A stretch of DNA of 64,000 nt from Doris montereyensis (taxonomy: Eukaryota; Mollusca; Gastropoda; Nudibranchia; Dorididae): assembly GCA_037039925.1 (NCBI GenBank), contig JAXRKP010000047.1:61001-125000 (forward strand), in the 5' to 3' direction. The notes under the pieces were generated by a model. It did not search any database and had not been told where the DNA came from. It worked only from the letters and a program-made list of their open reading frames with translations. The position numbers and the translations under genes are program-made. Of this stretch, positions 13,250-25,984 are shown piece by piece. Position 1 is the first letter of the stretch. The number at the start of each line of letters is the position of its first letter.

Positions 13250-14424
13250 CCACACAATATGAGTATGAACGCGTTATGAACACCCTCAGAAAAACAACAA
13301 CATAGGTTTAGAATATCATTCTAAATTTACGGAGAAAACAATTAGTGAAGACTGTCTATAACAAACGAAATTTATTTTACTGTGAGTCGCGAGGAGAAAG
13401 TAGGTCTACATTGTCAATGTCTGCACGCATTCATTAACTTAGGAATGAGATGAAGGTCATATCAGGCGTATGGTTTCTTAAATACGTTCTGTAATCAAAT
13501 ACATATAACGGAAAAAGTCGCCCTCATTTTATTTTCGGGAGTATTGGACAGAGTGGTTGGTTGGGGGGTGGGGGGGAATCATAGAAAAGAGCTGAAAAAA
13601 ATAATGAAATCTCGCATCCTTCTTAAGCACAGCAACTAAACCTTCTGTGTATCGCTGTAATTTTCCTTCTCATTAACTTCTTTGCTGTGTGACATGATTC
13701 GAGGCAACCAACGAAGACTCCAAAAGGCAATAAAAGTAATGACAGATTGTTGTTAAGTAGATCCCCCCCCCCCCGCACACCTCCTCCTCCCCTCCCCTCT
13801 CTTTCCGTTGCCTCCCCCCCAGTCGGCTCCATAGTCGTATCATTACATCTGCTAGCCACAGTATATTAATCCCTATGGATCTGAATATAAACCCATACAC
13901 CGGAAAGTAGAATGGGGAGTGATAAAGAAAGAAAGAAAGATCTGACTATAATACAACGAAATAGTTTGTGTCGAACACGGAGACTTTTTAGTATAGCTCT
14001 AAAGGTATTGGGGTTACAAACAATTGTTTCACTTCATCACCGTAAAGTTCTTCGCCTTGGGCGACTATCCCCACACTTGGAAGCTGGTTATTTTGATGGT
14101 CATTTCACTGTGCGTTTCACCTCATTAATTTACGTTTGAATTAAAACCGTCTTTTATACATCTTTAAGGTCTCAGATAACGAGACAGCACCCAAACAACC
14201 CTATCAAATCAATTAATTATTTTTTCTTTATCAGTTCCCATTCTACCTTTCGGTGTATGGGAAATCAATTAATTAATGTAGGCAAATGTCATTAATTCAT
14301 ACACGTGCCAACTGATTTAAGAAAAAACGAAACTGCACTCAATACAACATCTATTAAACTGAATGGAGGCAAGTAAGCTACACAAAGGAAAATGACGTTT
14401 AGTTGGCTAATATGGTATTCCCTT
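13250..14424. other. Non-coding; contains a 37 bp motif shared with 61971
   Basis: Mostly unremarkable. At 14225-14261 a segment reading TTCTTTATCAGTTCCCATTC then TACCTTTCGGTGTATGGG recurs at 61971-62008 with one mismatch, so it is part of a dispersed repeat. Confidence 0.5.
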
Positions 14425-14510
14425 TAACGCCCCCCCTCCATCATACGCAGCGATTTCAAGGTTTGGACAGGACGTGAATTTTACCCGACTATCCTGAGTA
14501 ATGTTACGTC
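14425..14510 (-). repeat. Chimeric A/B repeat fragment
   Basis: Starts like the family B tail (CCTCCATCATACGCAGCGAT, TTCAAGG) and continues like the family A body (TTTGGACAGGACGTG, AATTTTACCCGACTATCCTG). The order is reciprocal to the chimera at 3290. Confidence 0.5.
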
Positions 14511-15289
14511 ATAGACAGCAAGTCTTAGTTGGTGACATTTTTAGTTCCAACGCTTAAACTCAAAGAAAACAAACAACTCCAAAAGTGTCCGAAAATCAAT
14601 ATTTCGTCACAACATAACTAATCATTGCTATATGACCTATCTTTTGTTCCTAAACCTTTTTTTACAGGAGATATGTAATGTCCCATAAGCCCATAGTTAA
14701 TCGATTTTATTTTGATCGATAAGCTAACCAAAATCCTTAGTTGAAGGCCTTTTCTAAAGTTTAATTTCTCTGGTGGTTACCAGGTTCATGCATGGGGCAA
14801 CAAGATCGTACCTGGAGTGACTTGAGTTTGAAGTAAAAAAAATATTTTTTTTAATGTACTGTGTGTAAATAAACATAAGTTTGCCCAAATTACACAGAGA
14901 TGAAACAAATAACCAAAAAAACAAACAAGAAACATAGGCACGAGACAGACCCGAACTCTACATCGGCAACCATCGCCTTGTTCTAACAGGGGAACACACT
15001 TTGACATTGATATACGTCCTTAATTACTCTTACACACACACACACACACATACACACATACACACACACGCACAAACAAACAGATGTTAACAGTGTGAGA
15101 GATAAAATGTACAGCACGCATTCAAGGGTCAAGTATAGCAGTTTGCGTGGCTCCGAACAAGTAAGAAACGGCAACCACAGTCGAGCATTAGCAGACAATC
15201 GTTCGCAATTGCAATGTAATTTTTCTTCTCTTACCATGAAATCATCACTCCAAATATTACCACCCTGAAAGGCTCATAAAATGATCAAA
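14511..15289. other. Non-coding with a CA tract
   Basis: Imperfect (CA)n near 15031-15072. Otherwise nothing recognised. Confidence 0.55.
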
Positions 15290-15395
15290 CAAATAAATAA
15301 ATAAATGAATAAGTAAAGTAAATAATGCACATATAAATACATAAGTGAGTAAATACGTGTAAATAAATAAGTAAGTAAATATATGTAAACAAAGA
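15290..15395. repeat. (AAAT)n/(AAGT)n degenerate microsatellite
   Basis: Recurring AAATAAATAAGTAAGT-like tetranucleotides. Confidence 0.85.
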
Positions 15396-15957
15396 AATGG
15401 ACGAAGTCAAAACGAATCATTTTCAAGTTCAAGCTACATGTAAGAGCAGAAATTCGTCAAAATAAGACCGGATCGCCAGACCAAAGTAGTATCAAGTCAA
15501 ATGAAACAATCGATAAGAAAATTGACTTTAAAAAGCCACTGAAGAGGCGTGAAGCTGGGTCAAGTTGACAATCACAATCTGCCAGAAGGAAAAGAACAAT
15601 AGGCTAGCCAGAGATCCTCCTCGTTGAAGCGTCGGCTAGTGTACACAGAGATGTTTCGTCCCCCATTGTGGAATCACACCGTTAGGATGGCAGATTCAGA
15701 TTCACCTCCGCGGATTCAGGTCTGTCCTGCTATTTTACAGCTGTGCTCAGGATCAACGCCGGCGTACAGATGATGTTATGTTATACAAAAGGATGTCAGG
15801 CCGGACAATAGTGTACCATTTTTTTAACTTGTTGTTAAAGCGAATCAAGCTACCATGTGATACGCATGTTATAATAGGCAACACCATTCCGATAGCGTCG
15901 TGTACATTTACACCAATACGCCGGAAACATAATTACTTGCTAAGAGTTAAAGATGCA
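15396..15957. other. Non-coding, nothing recognised
   Basis: No supported gene, RNA or transposon signal. Confidence 0.5.
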
Positions 15958-16013
15958 TAGATAGACAAATATACAGCAGATAGATAGATAGACATATATA
16001 CAGATAGACATAC

Positions 16014-16062
<49 letters not shown>

Positions 16063-16095
16063 GATATGGATAAATACATAAATAAGATAGATAGA
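15958..16095. repeat. (GATA)n microsatellite
   Basis: GATA tetranucleotide array with ACATATAC interruptions. Ile-Tyr-Leu-Ser frames across it are spurious. Confidence 0.95.
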
Positions 16096-16671
16096 TTGGT
16101 ACATACATACATCCCACATTTACATTCAAGTGAATGAAGAAAAGAAAAACGCATCGTAAAGCTTCATTCCGCCAGACACGATAATATGGGTCCGAACAGA
16201 ACTATGTTTCAAACCCACGACCTCCCATTATCGACTCCAACACACAAAACACGATGGTCGGACAATAATACACGCAATTGGTTTCGGCACCCGACGCCCC
16301 TCGCGCACACATTCATTAAATAAAATGACTGAAGGGTTTGATAACAGAGATGCAGCCTCTTGTAAATTATACTGTATAATTTGTTATTCTCCTAACCGGG
16401 CGAACTCCGCCAGCGACTTAATCATAATACACTGTATATATGCAAAGCACAATCACGTTCCTTTCAACATGTCATTAAAAATGCGTCGCGTAGTTTGATT
16501 TTTTTTTTAATAATGTTACACATGATTGTTGGGTTGACACACCTTGAAGTTAATGGACCGTGAGATTCTGTGACAGCCCTGTGTGAGCGACAAAGATGAG
16601 TTGGGTGACGACAAAAGAGAAGGAAAAGCAGAATGGGGGAGGGGGTTAAAATCATCAAATACACAATAGGC

Positions 16672-16673
<2 letters not shown>
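16096..16673. other. Non-coding, nothing recognised
   Basis: A GTTTCAAACCCACGACC motif near 16210 resembles a reverse B-box from a decayed SINE head, but no family match could be made. Confidence 0.45.
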
Positions 16674-17180
<507 letters not shown>

Positions 17181-17738
17181 ATGGTGTCGCGATACGGTAC
17201 ACGGACATGCGTCGGCTAATCAAAGCAAATTAATCCAACGGTTAAGGATTCGCTGTGGTCATGTTAACGAGTTCAAATGCAGCTTTCTTATGTTTCAGAT
17301 TATGCAAGGAGACAGTTTATTACTGCCAATTGTTACTTAGTGCACAAAGGCTAGAGAGAAAGAAAGGAGGAGGAAGAGGAGGGGTAGGGGACAAAACCAT
17401 GATTTGAATACACTTCGGACAGTGACGACCAAAGAAACTTACACTTACACGCCAAGAAGAAAAAAAAACTAACAGAAAACAAAGACAATCCTCAAACCGC
17501 CAAGGACAGACGCTATGAAAGAGTTCAGTTTCAGATGGCACGACTGACGCGTTTGTTGTTGAAATTGACCCCCGTCAAACATGACCCATCAACTTTCGGT
17601 AAAGGACCCAAACAAAAACATGTTATGTCAAGACGAACACATCACACCGACCACAGAGAAGAGTGAGCATCGTAACGAAAATTCACGTTACACTGCACAA
17701 TCATAATAATGGTTATAAGCTGTAACATACAAATCTCA
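17181..17738. other. Non-coding, nothing recognised
   Basis: No supported feature. Confidence 0.5.
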
Positions 17739-17748
17739 GATTAACTGA

Positions 17749-18050
17749 TTTTGATTTGATTTGATTCACCCACATCCACAACTAAGGTCACCTCGGGATG
17801 TTTGGTAGGATTTTTTAATTTTGACCGGACTGCCCTGTAAACAGCCTAGAGATCTTTAATGGGTACAGAGTTGTGATCTGCACACGGGGCCTCTTTTTTA
17901 TCGTTCGTCTCTGATGGGACTAGTTGTCGATCCATCTACCTGGACCAGGGAGGAGGAGGGGGAGAGGGTTATATTTTTTACTGAAAAAACAGTCAACTTG
18001 GCGGGGCTCGAACCCACTGCCTTTTGGTGCAGAGGCCGACATCTTCCCCT
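17749..18050 (-). repeat. Family A SINE, full length with target-site duplication
   Basis: A 302 bp copy flanked by the perfect 10 bp direct repeat GATTAACTGA (17739-17748 and 18051-18060), direct evidence of target-primed insertion. Reading on the minus strand it has a tRNA-like head with B-box GGGTTCGAGCCCC, a conserved core (reverse of GGGACTAGTTGTCGATCC), the GGGCAGTCCGGTC segment and a 3' tail of (ATCAA)n. This is the best reference copy of the family here. Confidence 0.92.
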
Positions 18051-18109
18051 GATTAACTGAAATCTTTCACGATGATCAAGAGAAGTTTGCGCGTTCTAAA
18101 AGGGACTTG

Positions 18110-18432
18110 CGGTAGTGTATAGAGGTAAGGTGTCGACCTCTCAACCCACAGGTCATGGATTCAAGTCCCGGCAGGTTGAAAAATGTTCTCGAGATCTTTT
18201 TTGAGTAAAGCCTACCCTACCCACCCCCACCCCCTCTACTCCTGGTCCAATCAGACGTATAGACACCTAGTCCCATCGGAGACAGACGATAAAAAGAAGG
18301 TCTCATGTGCAGATCGCGTTAAAGATCACGTTAAAGATCGCGTGGCTATTTACAGGGCAGTCCGGGCAAATTATTTAAAACCTGCCAAAAAACCCAAGAC
18401 CACCTTAGTTGTGGGTATGGGTAGGTTCCCAC
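18110..18432 (+). repeat. Family A SINE, full length, head-to-head with the copy at 17749
   Basis: Head TAGAGGTAAGGTGTCGACC then GGATTCAAGTCCCGGC (B-box), core GACACCTAGTCCCATCGGAG, and 3' part GGGCAGTCCGGGCAAATTA ending at TTAGTTGTGGGTATGGGT. The tandem GATCGCGTTAAAGATCACGT around 18315 is a short internal duplication. Only about 60 bp separate its head from that of the inverted copy at 17749-18050. Confidence 0.9.
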
Positions 18433-18653
18433 CGCTTTGAACCCCAGCCTTCTTCCATCATCATCTCCTCACCTAGTTTCTTGTCGTCTCTGTGATACAT
18501 GTACTATGGTAGCGTCATGGTCACCCAGAAGTAAAAAAATACTCAGGTCTTGAGAAACCTTGATGGCCGGGGCTAATCCAGCTACTATAGTAATAGTATT
18601 AAGGGAAACATAATGTGACACAAGATCATCACTGCGATTTTTTTCTTCTTCGC

Positions 18654-18772
18654 TGGAATCACACTATCCACCATGCCCGGTGATATCAGGGTGAAAAGCA
18701 TGTGAACAGAGATAAAGGAATGAAGTGAGAAGGACACTGTATTAAAACTTATTTCCCACAGGCACAACGTCA
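18654..18772 (-). repeat. Family B repeat, diverged
   Basis: Retains CACTATCCACCATGCCCGGT, GATATCAGGGTGAAAAGC and the AGGAATGAAGTGAGAAGGAC region; an internal block is missing. Confidence 0.7.
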
Positions 18773-19349
18773 GGGACCCATCACCATCGAATCCAATCGT
18801 CTACCAAAAGGCCACCGACCCCACTGCTCATGAATTCAAAGTAGAATAGCACTGCGAGCATCATGGTGTGACAGTAGGTCAGGGATCTCCCTGGTGGTCT
18901 AATTGTAACCTCTGGGTTCAGAGCTCCATACACCGTACTGTTGTCCATTCCCTGTACACATTCTACCCTTAACACACACCCCCGCCCCCCTGCCCAAACT
19001 TCACAGGTCATCCCTCTCCCCATCTCCTCCACACGTTATAATCAATGGATACGTCATGCACTATGTTACTCATTGTTTCTGCAACACTGTTATATTTCGT
19101 CATCACATTTTGCGCTTGAGTATTCCAGGGTTAAAATAACTTTTCAAATGACGCGTGCTACACACGCCAACAATTTAGGACACGGCGGGAACACGTGAAT
19201 ACGACTGGAAAAAAAGCCCCCGCCCAAAATAAAAACTTTTAAAACACCGATAAAGAGAACCTAAAATGGCTTAACAGTAACTGACGGACGGCTCCGAAAG
19301 TTAAGTCTACAGGGCACAGAGACATAAGAATCAAGGTATAATTTTAATT
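18773..19349. other. Non-coding, nothing recognised
   Basis: No supported feature. Confidence 0.5.
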
Positions 19350-19370
19350 GCCGAGTGAAGAGAGAGAGAG

Positions 19371-19413
<43 letters not shown>

Positions 19414-19423
19414 GGACAGAGAG

Positions 19424-19502
<79 letters not shown>
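19350..19502. repeat. (GA)n microsatellite
   Basis: GA tract with a few AGAGAAAG and GACA interruptions. Confidence 0.96.
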
Positions 19503-19511
19503 CTTATCTAA

Positions 19512-19638
19512 TTATAATTCACCATGTCCACCATTCGCGGTGATCTCAGGTGAATAAAGAGGAAACAGCTAGACAAAATAGACATAAAAGAGTGAAAAGA
19601 AAGAAGTAAGACTTATCAGGAGCGCCCATCAACAGCCC

Positions 19639-19640
<2 letters not shown>
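19512..19640 (-). repeat. Family B repeat, between two GA tracts
   Basis: ATGTCCACCATTCGCGGTGA, AAAGAGGAAACAGCTAGAC, AAAGAAGTAAGACTTATCAG and GGAGCGCCCATCAACAGCCC match the family in order. GA microsatellites lie immediately on both sides. Confidence 0.88.
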
Positions 19641-19699
<59 letters not shown>

Positions 19700-19760
19700 C
19701 AGAGAGACAGACAGACACAGAGAGAGACAGACAGACACAAAGAGAGAGACAGACAGACAT
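19641..19760. repeat. (GA)n-(GACA)n microsatellite
   Basis: GA then GACAGACACAGAGA units. Confidence 0.95.
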
Positions 19761-19767
19761 AGATATA

Positions 19768-19862
19768 CAATACAGCAGCCTATTAGGTGCTTCTTACTAA
19801 CACTCTGACAAAAAACCTTTCTCTACCTACAGCTGGGTACTCATTCACACCTGAGTCGAATG
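19768..19862. repeat. Dispersed repeat family C (short copy)
   Basis: Shares with 32937-33135 the run CACTCTGACAA, CCTTTCTCTACCTACAGCTG and GTACTCATTCACACCTGAGT. Only the first half of the longer copy is present. Confidence 0.75.
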
Positions 19863-21154
19863 AAAGCTATGACAATCTTTGACTTTTACCTCCTATATTA
19901 CTACAGTAACTGTTATTGCTACTTATTAAAACGTATTAAAACCTTTTACTACTACTACTACTACCACCACTACTACTACTACTACTACAAAGATACCTTT
20001 CAGCCTTATCCAGACTCAGGGGAGAGTGGAAAAGGAGAGAGCGACATGATGTTTTCAAATATCGATCGATCAATCACCGGCGAAGGTGTGGGCATCATTC
20101 AATTTCTCATCTTCACTAGACCGTCTTCTGGAAAAGGGAAGTCGGCTCGTGTTGGTACACAGACCACGTGCGCTTCGAACGGGGACTTTATGGGCAGGGC
20201 GCACACATACCACACACACACACACACACACACACACATAATATACACAAGCAAACACACACTAGACACCGAAAAGATGTGACCTCACAGCCTACACAAA
20301 TTATTATGCCACGCAGTTCGGTGCATTAGTCACACTATCCGATGTTGACAAAGCGTTGAAAGGTACGGTGAGCATTAACACAGCAGAAAGAGGTTAGTCT
20401 AATCGGGGAAACCCCGTATAGTCAGTACAAAGAACAACATAGAAATGCGTGACACAGTGTGAAAATAATGAACGCTGTGTAGTTTACTCAGCGATGATAC
20501 AAAAAAACAAACCCAACAACAACCTAATGATATAATATGAAAAAAAACAGCACTGAAAAGTCCTTGAAGCTTAGGGACCGGAGGGGGGTGTATGCTTTCG
20601 TGTTTCTTTTTCATAGGACACAATCATATAGGCCATTGTCGAGGATCGACAACAACAAACACAAGAAAACACAACCATTGCAACATAAAAAGACTAGGAC
20701 GGAAACGAAGTTCTCTTCTTTTCTTCTTTTTTTTTAAATAGAGGATTTTCTAAACAACGGAAGTGTGACTCACTTCTAACGTGTTTGATCTTAGTTTTGA
20801 TACACAGATGGTGTACATTAACCCAAGCACCAGGTCTCACATGGGTGCTTTCCACCCAGCGTAACTATGTGGGGTAGATGACACAAATTAATATTGTGTG
20901 GCCTATACTGCAGCTGGCCTGTACTACAGCTGAGAGTAGCCTGAAGGAATACTTCATGAAGAGATAAGAAGAGCCAAATAATAGGACACGAGATGCGGGC
21001 ATTGGGAAGAGGTTTGGGGAGAAAGTTTATTTATCTAAGATCTTACAAGGCTCTTCTTTCACAGCAAAGTTTAATGGCAAGATAAACACAAATTTGTAGG
21101 GCTAAAAAATCCCTCCAAAAAAAAAACAACAAAATAACAGAAATGAGAGAGAAA
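19863..21154. other. Non-coding with small TAC and CA tracts
   Basis: (TAC)n near 19949-19990 and (CA)n near 20206-20238. A 16 bp near-tandem pair (GGCCTATACTGCAGCT / GGCCTGTACTACAGCT) lies near 20901-20932. No gene recognised. Confidence 0.5.
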
Positions 21155-21157
21155 GAC

Positions 21158-21222
<65 letters not shown>
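21155..21222. repeat. (GA)n microsatellite
   Basis: Pure GA run ending in a G-run. Confidence 0.95.
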
Positions 21223-21226
<4 letters not shown>

Positions 21227-21959
21227 AGGAGTTACTGTGCCAAAAATCAGTCCAGGGATTCAATTTCAATTCACCCTCTCAAGACACCCACTGTGCTTGA
21301 TAATACAATATGTACTAAGGCAAACAATGGAAACTTGGACAGTTACTCAAAGTTGAGATAAAATTACCAATGCTTGTATCATATTAGTGTAAGTGTATGA
21401 CAAACCAGATAAAACTTAGTTCTAAAAATCATTCTCTGAGTTTAATAATGAAAATGTTTCGAAAATCTTTAGATAGGTAGACCAAAAGATTGATCGATAG
21501 ATACATACATACATACACACACATATAAACATACATACATATGGATACTATATTATATATATATATATATATAGCCAAATGTATCTACTGATGTTATATG
21601 TATATATACATAATATACTAGTAATAAATTGTGCAAATGTTAGTTGGCTGATGAGCAAATTGGACAAGCCAGCTAAAAGTGTTCTCATCCAAGTAAGTGA
21701 CATTTCATTAGAGTCTTAGTGACAAGAGGGACACCCATCAGGCTAGTTCAAGGTCACGTGGGCGATGAGAGCAAAGTCTGAGCCAGAGACGTACAGTAGT
21801 TAGTTAGAAGGATATCGATGAGAACCAAATGGAATCCCTCAGCAAAACAAACAAAAAAGGAGATTAAAACACTGTGGAGATTTGCAGTTAATGCTTTGTA
21901 TATTTCTTATCTTCTTGTAATCGCATGATGACCATTGCCATGTCTGTCACATTCTCCCT
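21223..21959. other. Non-coding, nothing recognised
   Basis: Contains CATA/AT tracts near 21505-21575. No supported gene. Confidence 0.5.
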
Positions 21960-21961
21960 AC

Positions 21962-22002
<41 letters not shown>

Positions 22003-22003
22003 A

Positions 22004-22034
<31 letters not shown>

Positions 22035-22047
22035 GTTCTCTCTCTCT
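21960..22047. repeat. (CT)n microsatellite
   Basis: CT runs broken by TAAT and AATTTGTT. A short CACACGCGCGCGCACGCAC purine-pyrimidine alternation follows at 22053-22078. Confidence 0.94.
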
Positions 22048-22225
22048 AATCAACACACACACGCGCGCGCGCACGCACATACATACGTACACACAAACAG
22101 ACCACACGCGTCCTATCATCCAGAAACTGTAGACACCCGTAACGATGTAAGACACGTGGGCGTGTTTGAAGCGAACACAACAAATTAGGCCTCAATTTGT
22201 TATTACGTCTTACAAAATAATCAAT

Positions 22226-22320
22226 TCTAAGGGGACGACACCGATATATATATATATTTATATATATACACGAAAAAAGTGTGCCCGCTCCGAATGCTCT
22301 TCGGGTTATTTCACTCAAAG
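22226..22320 (-). repeat. Dispersed repeat family D, copy 1
   Basis: Shares with 22879-23045 two blocks in the same order: GGACGACACCGATATAT followed by an AT-rich run, and CGGGTTATTTCACT. The distance between the blocks differs (about 50 bp here, about 110 bp in copy 2). Confidence 0.6.
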
Positions 22321-22878
22321 CAAATCGTGGGTGAGACGATAATTATCACTAATGACAGAATATTGGCAATCACGACAAACACGAATGTGTTGTTCCTTCA
22401 CACACGTGTGCGATGGTCGGGGAGGCATGGGGTAAACCAAACCAAACGTGGAGCGTGTTATTGTTGCGACCGGTAGGGTCACCTATTTGAGTTTAGATGA
22501 TACAACATTTGAGATGCGCATATTATAATGTAGATATATGTATTATATAGATCTACACACGATCAAACATTAAACTGACAGAAACTTAATCACGTCATAC
22601 GTTCCCTCCTCAAGTAAGAATAATACAACTACTTCAAATACTCACTTCCACATTTGTCGAATTAATAAGACAGCGTTTAGCAACAATAATGAAACAAATA
22701 TCTTTTTCTTTTAAAGATCTAACTAAAATTGCGATGTAGAGTAAGAAGTAGCTGCATTTTGCTCTTCGGTCTTGTCTGCACGGTTACTTTGTTTATCTTT
22801 TCCAATTTAGCTATACAATTCATTAATCCAAACATCATGCACTTACCCGAGGAGGGGTTTAATCCAATAAACACACAA

Positions 22879-23045
22879 ATTAAGAGGACGACACCGATAT
22901 ATGATATATACTTATATATATAAACAACACTAGGGAGGAAGACAGGAAATCCAAGAAGACCCACCAACTGCCTATTTTTCAACGCGTGCTCTCCGCTTTC
23001 ACGTCGGGTCTGTATTCTGCTCGCCTGTCGGGTTATTTCACTATT
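22879..23045 (-). repeat. Dispersed repeat family D, copy 2
   Basis: Block 1 AAATTAAGAGGACGACACCG with ATATAT, then about 110 bp including GGAAGACAGGAAATCCAAG, then block 2 GTCGGGTTATTTCACT. Same orientation as copy 1, about 650 bp apart. Confidence 0.6.
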
Positions 23046-23385
23046 CTCGCACGAATAGTGGTCTCGCGGACCGGCGCCACCACCATCGCCACCATTACCA
23101 ATTCCACCACTTATTTTCAACCACTTGCAAAACAGGTCAGGACACAGACGACCCACGCACGCGCATCTGGGATTCAGGACGTGCAGATCGATAAGGCCCT
23201 TAAACAGTAGCTGAGAGTCGATCGTTTCCACTGAACACCAAACATGTTAGTATTGTTAGTAATGTACATTGTATATGGAAGTGAGGAAGAGGTGGGGTGT
23301 GGTATGGGTGGATGTGACGTGGTTTATGCTCACACGAAACAATTTCCTCGTGTTATTTTTACTCTGTTGTACATTGTCATTTGAC

Positions 23386-23553
23386 TGAATAAACCAGGTT
23401 ATCCAGACAAGGGCTTAAACTTCAAAAGATCGATTCCGACAGTAGACCTCGGGAGTCTGATAGACGTAAACAGGATTAATTCCGGCAGTGATCTCAGTGA
23501 GGTCGCCAAAGTGTGCACTGCGTTTGTCAAAGCTGGTCTGTCTCAGCATTAAC
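23386..23553 (+). other. Possible fragment resembling a 2-oxoglutarate/Fe(II) dioxygenase N-terminus (weak)
   Basis: The plus-strand frame reads RSIPTVDLGSLIDVNR then DLSEVAKVCTAFVKAGL before a stop. This resembles the first strand and helix of isopenicillin-N-synthase-like oxygenases (IPxIDL, then VxxACxxxGFF). No clear acceptor or donor sites flank it and the expected NHG motif does not follow, so it may be chance or a decayed fragment. Confidence 0.15.
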
Positions 23554-23559
23554 AAGATG

Positions 23560-25082
23560 CTGCCACCAGAACGCGTTTTCGACGCTTGTATTTCTGTTGT
23601 TTGTGTTCTGTGCGTGAGCTGAATGGAAGGCCCGCGACGTGGACTTCACACTTTTCGCGCATCCGTCGGGAGATATAATTAATTTGGCAATTGCCTCTGT
23701 CAAAGCGCTTGCTGGATCGCTAGCAAACTTTTGGTTTAACCACCAAATATGTTGATTAAACAAAATATGTTTTTAAAACACCAACAAAATCTACACATCG
23801 CTGATTTGATTGGAGCAAACAGGAACTTTGGGAGTGGATATGACCGGCCGTTTCCACTAGCTAGGCCTTAATAATGTTTCTGCTACCCTTATAGCAAAGA
23901 TTAAAATATTTCTAGTGCGTTGCTTGTCTTGTTATCAATGTTATAACAAAAAAAAAATCTACATTTTAAGTTACAGTAAATATTTGGTGACAAAAGCATG
24001 CTTCAATATGTTACCGAAAAAAAATAGAGGGCGGAGCCAAGTGCAGACCACGAGGGGGAAGCGTAGATGATTATCCTTTTTGTTTTTCTTCCGATTGGTT
24101 GAGCACGCCTGCTGAACATGGAATGGCAATGGCTAATACGATTATAATATTATCATAAAGCAAAGACGGTGATCAAAACAATACGCCAAAGGGGTGGTGG
24201 AAGTGGTGTTTTTCTTATAATCGATTGTTAGAAAGAGAACGAGGTGAGGTGCAGGTGGAGTAGAATGTGTAGGAACAATAACTACATTGCACGTTCAATG
24301 CAGTTTTGTTTTTGAGGCCAAAACAAAAAAATCAGACCGTCTTATGTGACCTCGCCTTCCTTAAGTCGGCCGTGTGTGTGGACACGACAGTCGGGAAGGG
24401 CTGAGATTGAGATGCGAATGCAGCTGTGTAACTAACTGGTTGCCTCGTACAAAGCGTCAAGAACAGAAGCTCGTTTGGTCAACCAAGCAGTTTGAACAGA
24501 ACAAATTGATGAGCCAGACGTAGTCATTTTGTGCCTCGTTGCCGATGGTTCTCGCGGGAGGTCGCACCTCCCGGCGCATATGGTAATGGTGATACTGATG
24601 ATGATGGTGAGGAGGATGATTGTGATGATAATGTAGCATGATATTAAATTTGTGTTCATATAAATCAGACATTAAGAGAATTAAAACAAAACAAAAAAAT
24701 CAACTCGACTCGCAGACAATGAAAGCTAGAAAAGGAGGGGGGGGGGGTTATTCTAAAACGTTGAGTCAAAATCTTGACTGCATGAAAAGAAAGAATATAC
24801 CACTCGCGACAGCGATAAGCAAAACAACAACATCTCTGATGTGAAAGAGAAGGCCTTACCAGCTCAGCATTTTTTCACAGTTGCACATAATTCGTGTTAA
24901 CTTACTCGGATAGTCAAACCTTTTAACATTGTTATGAACCAGACTTATTATATGTCCTCATTTCGTGAGGTTGGAATTACCAAAGACACAGCGTTGATGT
25001 TCAAATTTCCGCTTTGTTTTAAGTTTATTCAAAGGATTTAGAAAGAAATATTGGATACTGAATACCAATGATCGTCATCGCA
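23560..25082. other. Non-coding, nothing firm
   Basis: Only small items: a perfect 8 bp stem hairpin CGGGAGGT-CGC-ACCTCCCG at 24555-24573 and a GAT-rich patch near 24590-24630. Confidence 0.5.
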
Positions 25083-25803
25083 GGAGTAGATCAAAGCCGG
25101 GTACATGACGTCATAAACAGGTTTACCTGAGCTATGTCAAAGTCGCGCAACAGCTGTACTCGATGCCAGCTCACTGAACTGGTTGTCAACCATTCATAAA
25201 TATTGAAACTTCAACTAATTGTTAGTACTTTTCCCATCTCGCACCTCTAAGGTGAACTGGTGTGGAATGCAAATGCGTCATAATTTAAACACACTGAAAA
25301 CAATAGCAACTATGTGATGTGCTTTAGGAACGAAAATGTAATAAAACAATTTACATTATGACGTAGCTTTCTTCATCTCATAACACTCATTATTTTGCGC
25401 TATTTAAATTTGCTTCCTTCTTCACTTTATAATTTACAGTCACGGAAGATCTAGTCACCTTTAAGATCGAACGTTTTACATTACTATACAAATGAGTGAA
25501 TATGAGATAGCAATATCCTTCATTTTAGATTTTGTGAGAACAAGATTTCAAAGTCCTCAGTTTGTGGCGTTGTAGTGCAAAAACATTGTTCCTCTCGTGT
25601 AAAAAGAACAGCAGACCTGGACAACAACAAACAACAAAACTTGCGAGAGATTGGGGGGGTGGTGTTTATTTGATCTAGTCAAATTGAAAATTCATACCCA
25701 GGTGGAACGAATTTTCTTTAATGAATTTATCAATACCTAATCTTGCGCGGATTCGATGCCATACAGCAGGTGTGACGTCATTGCGTGGCTTTGATAGACT
25801 CCC
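25083..25803. repeat. Possible foldback or non-autonomous DNA element with imperfect inverted ends
   Basis: GGAGTAGATCAAAGCC...TGACGTCA at 25083-25113 is matched in inverted orientation at 25773-25803 (reverse complement GGAGTCTATCAAAGCC...TGACGTCA). A second inner inverted pair (GCGTCATAAT near 25275, ATTATGACG near 25357) lies inside. No transposase frame and no clear target duplication, so the class is undetermined. Confidence 0.4.
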
Positions 25804-25984
25804 GTGTTCACACCTACGACAAACACCCTACTCTGCAGTGATAGTGTGACAGTTGCTTGTCTAGAAATGCATACACTGTACTACGTACTATTGCCTGATT
25901 TCGTGGGAAGGTTTACGCTTCGTAAAGTCAACTAGAAAAGGAAAGAAGGGTCGAGAAACAACCAGCAGATTAGCATCTGCGGTG

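Noticed and set aside
22719..23231. 170-residue reverse frame
   Set aside because: Overlaps dispersed repeat D and shows no domain; composition not coding-like.
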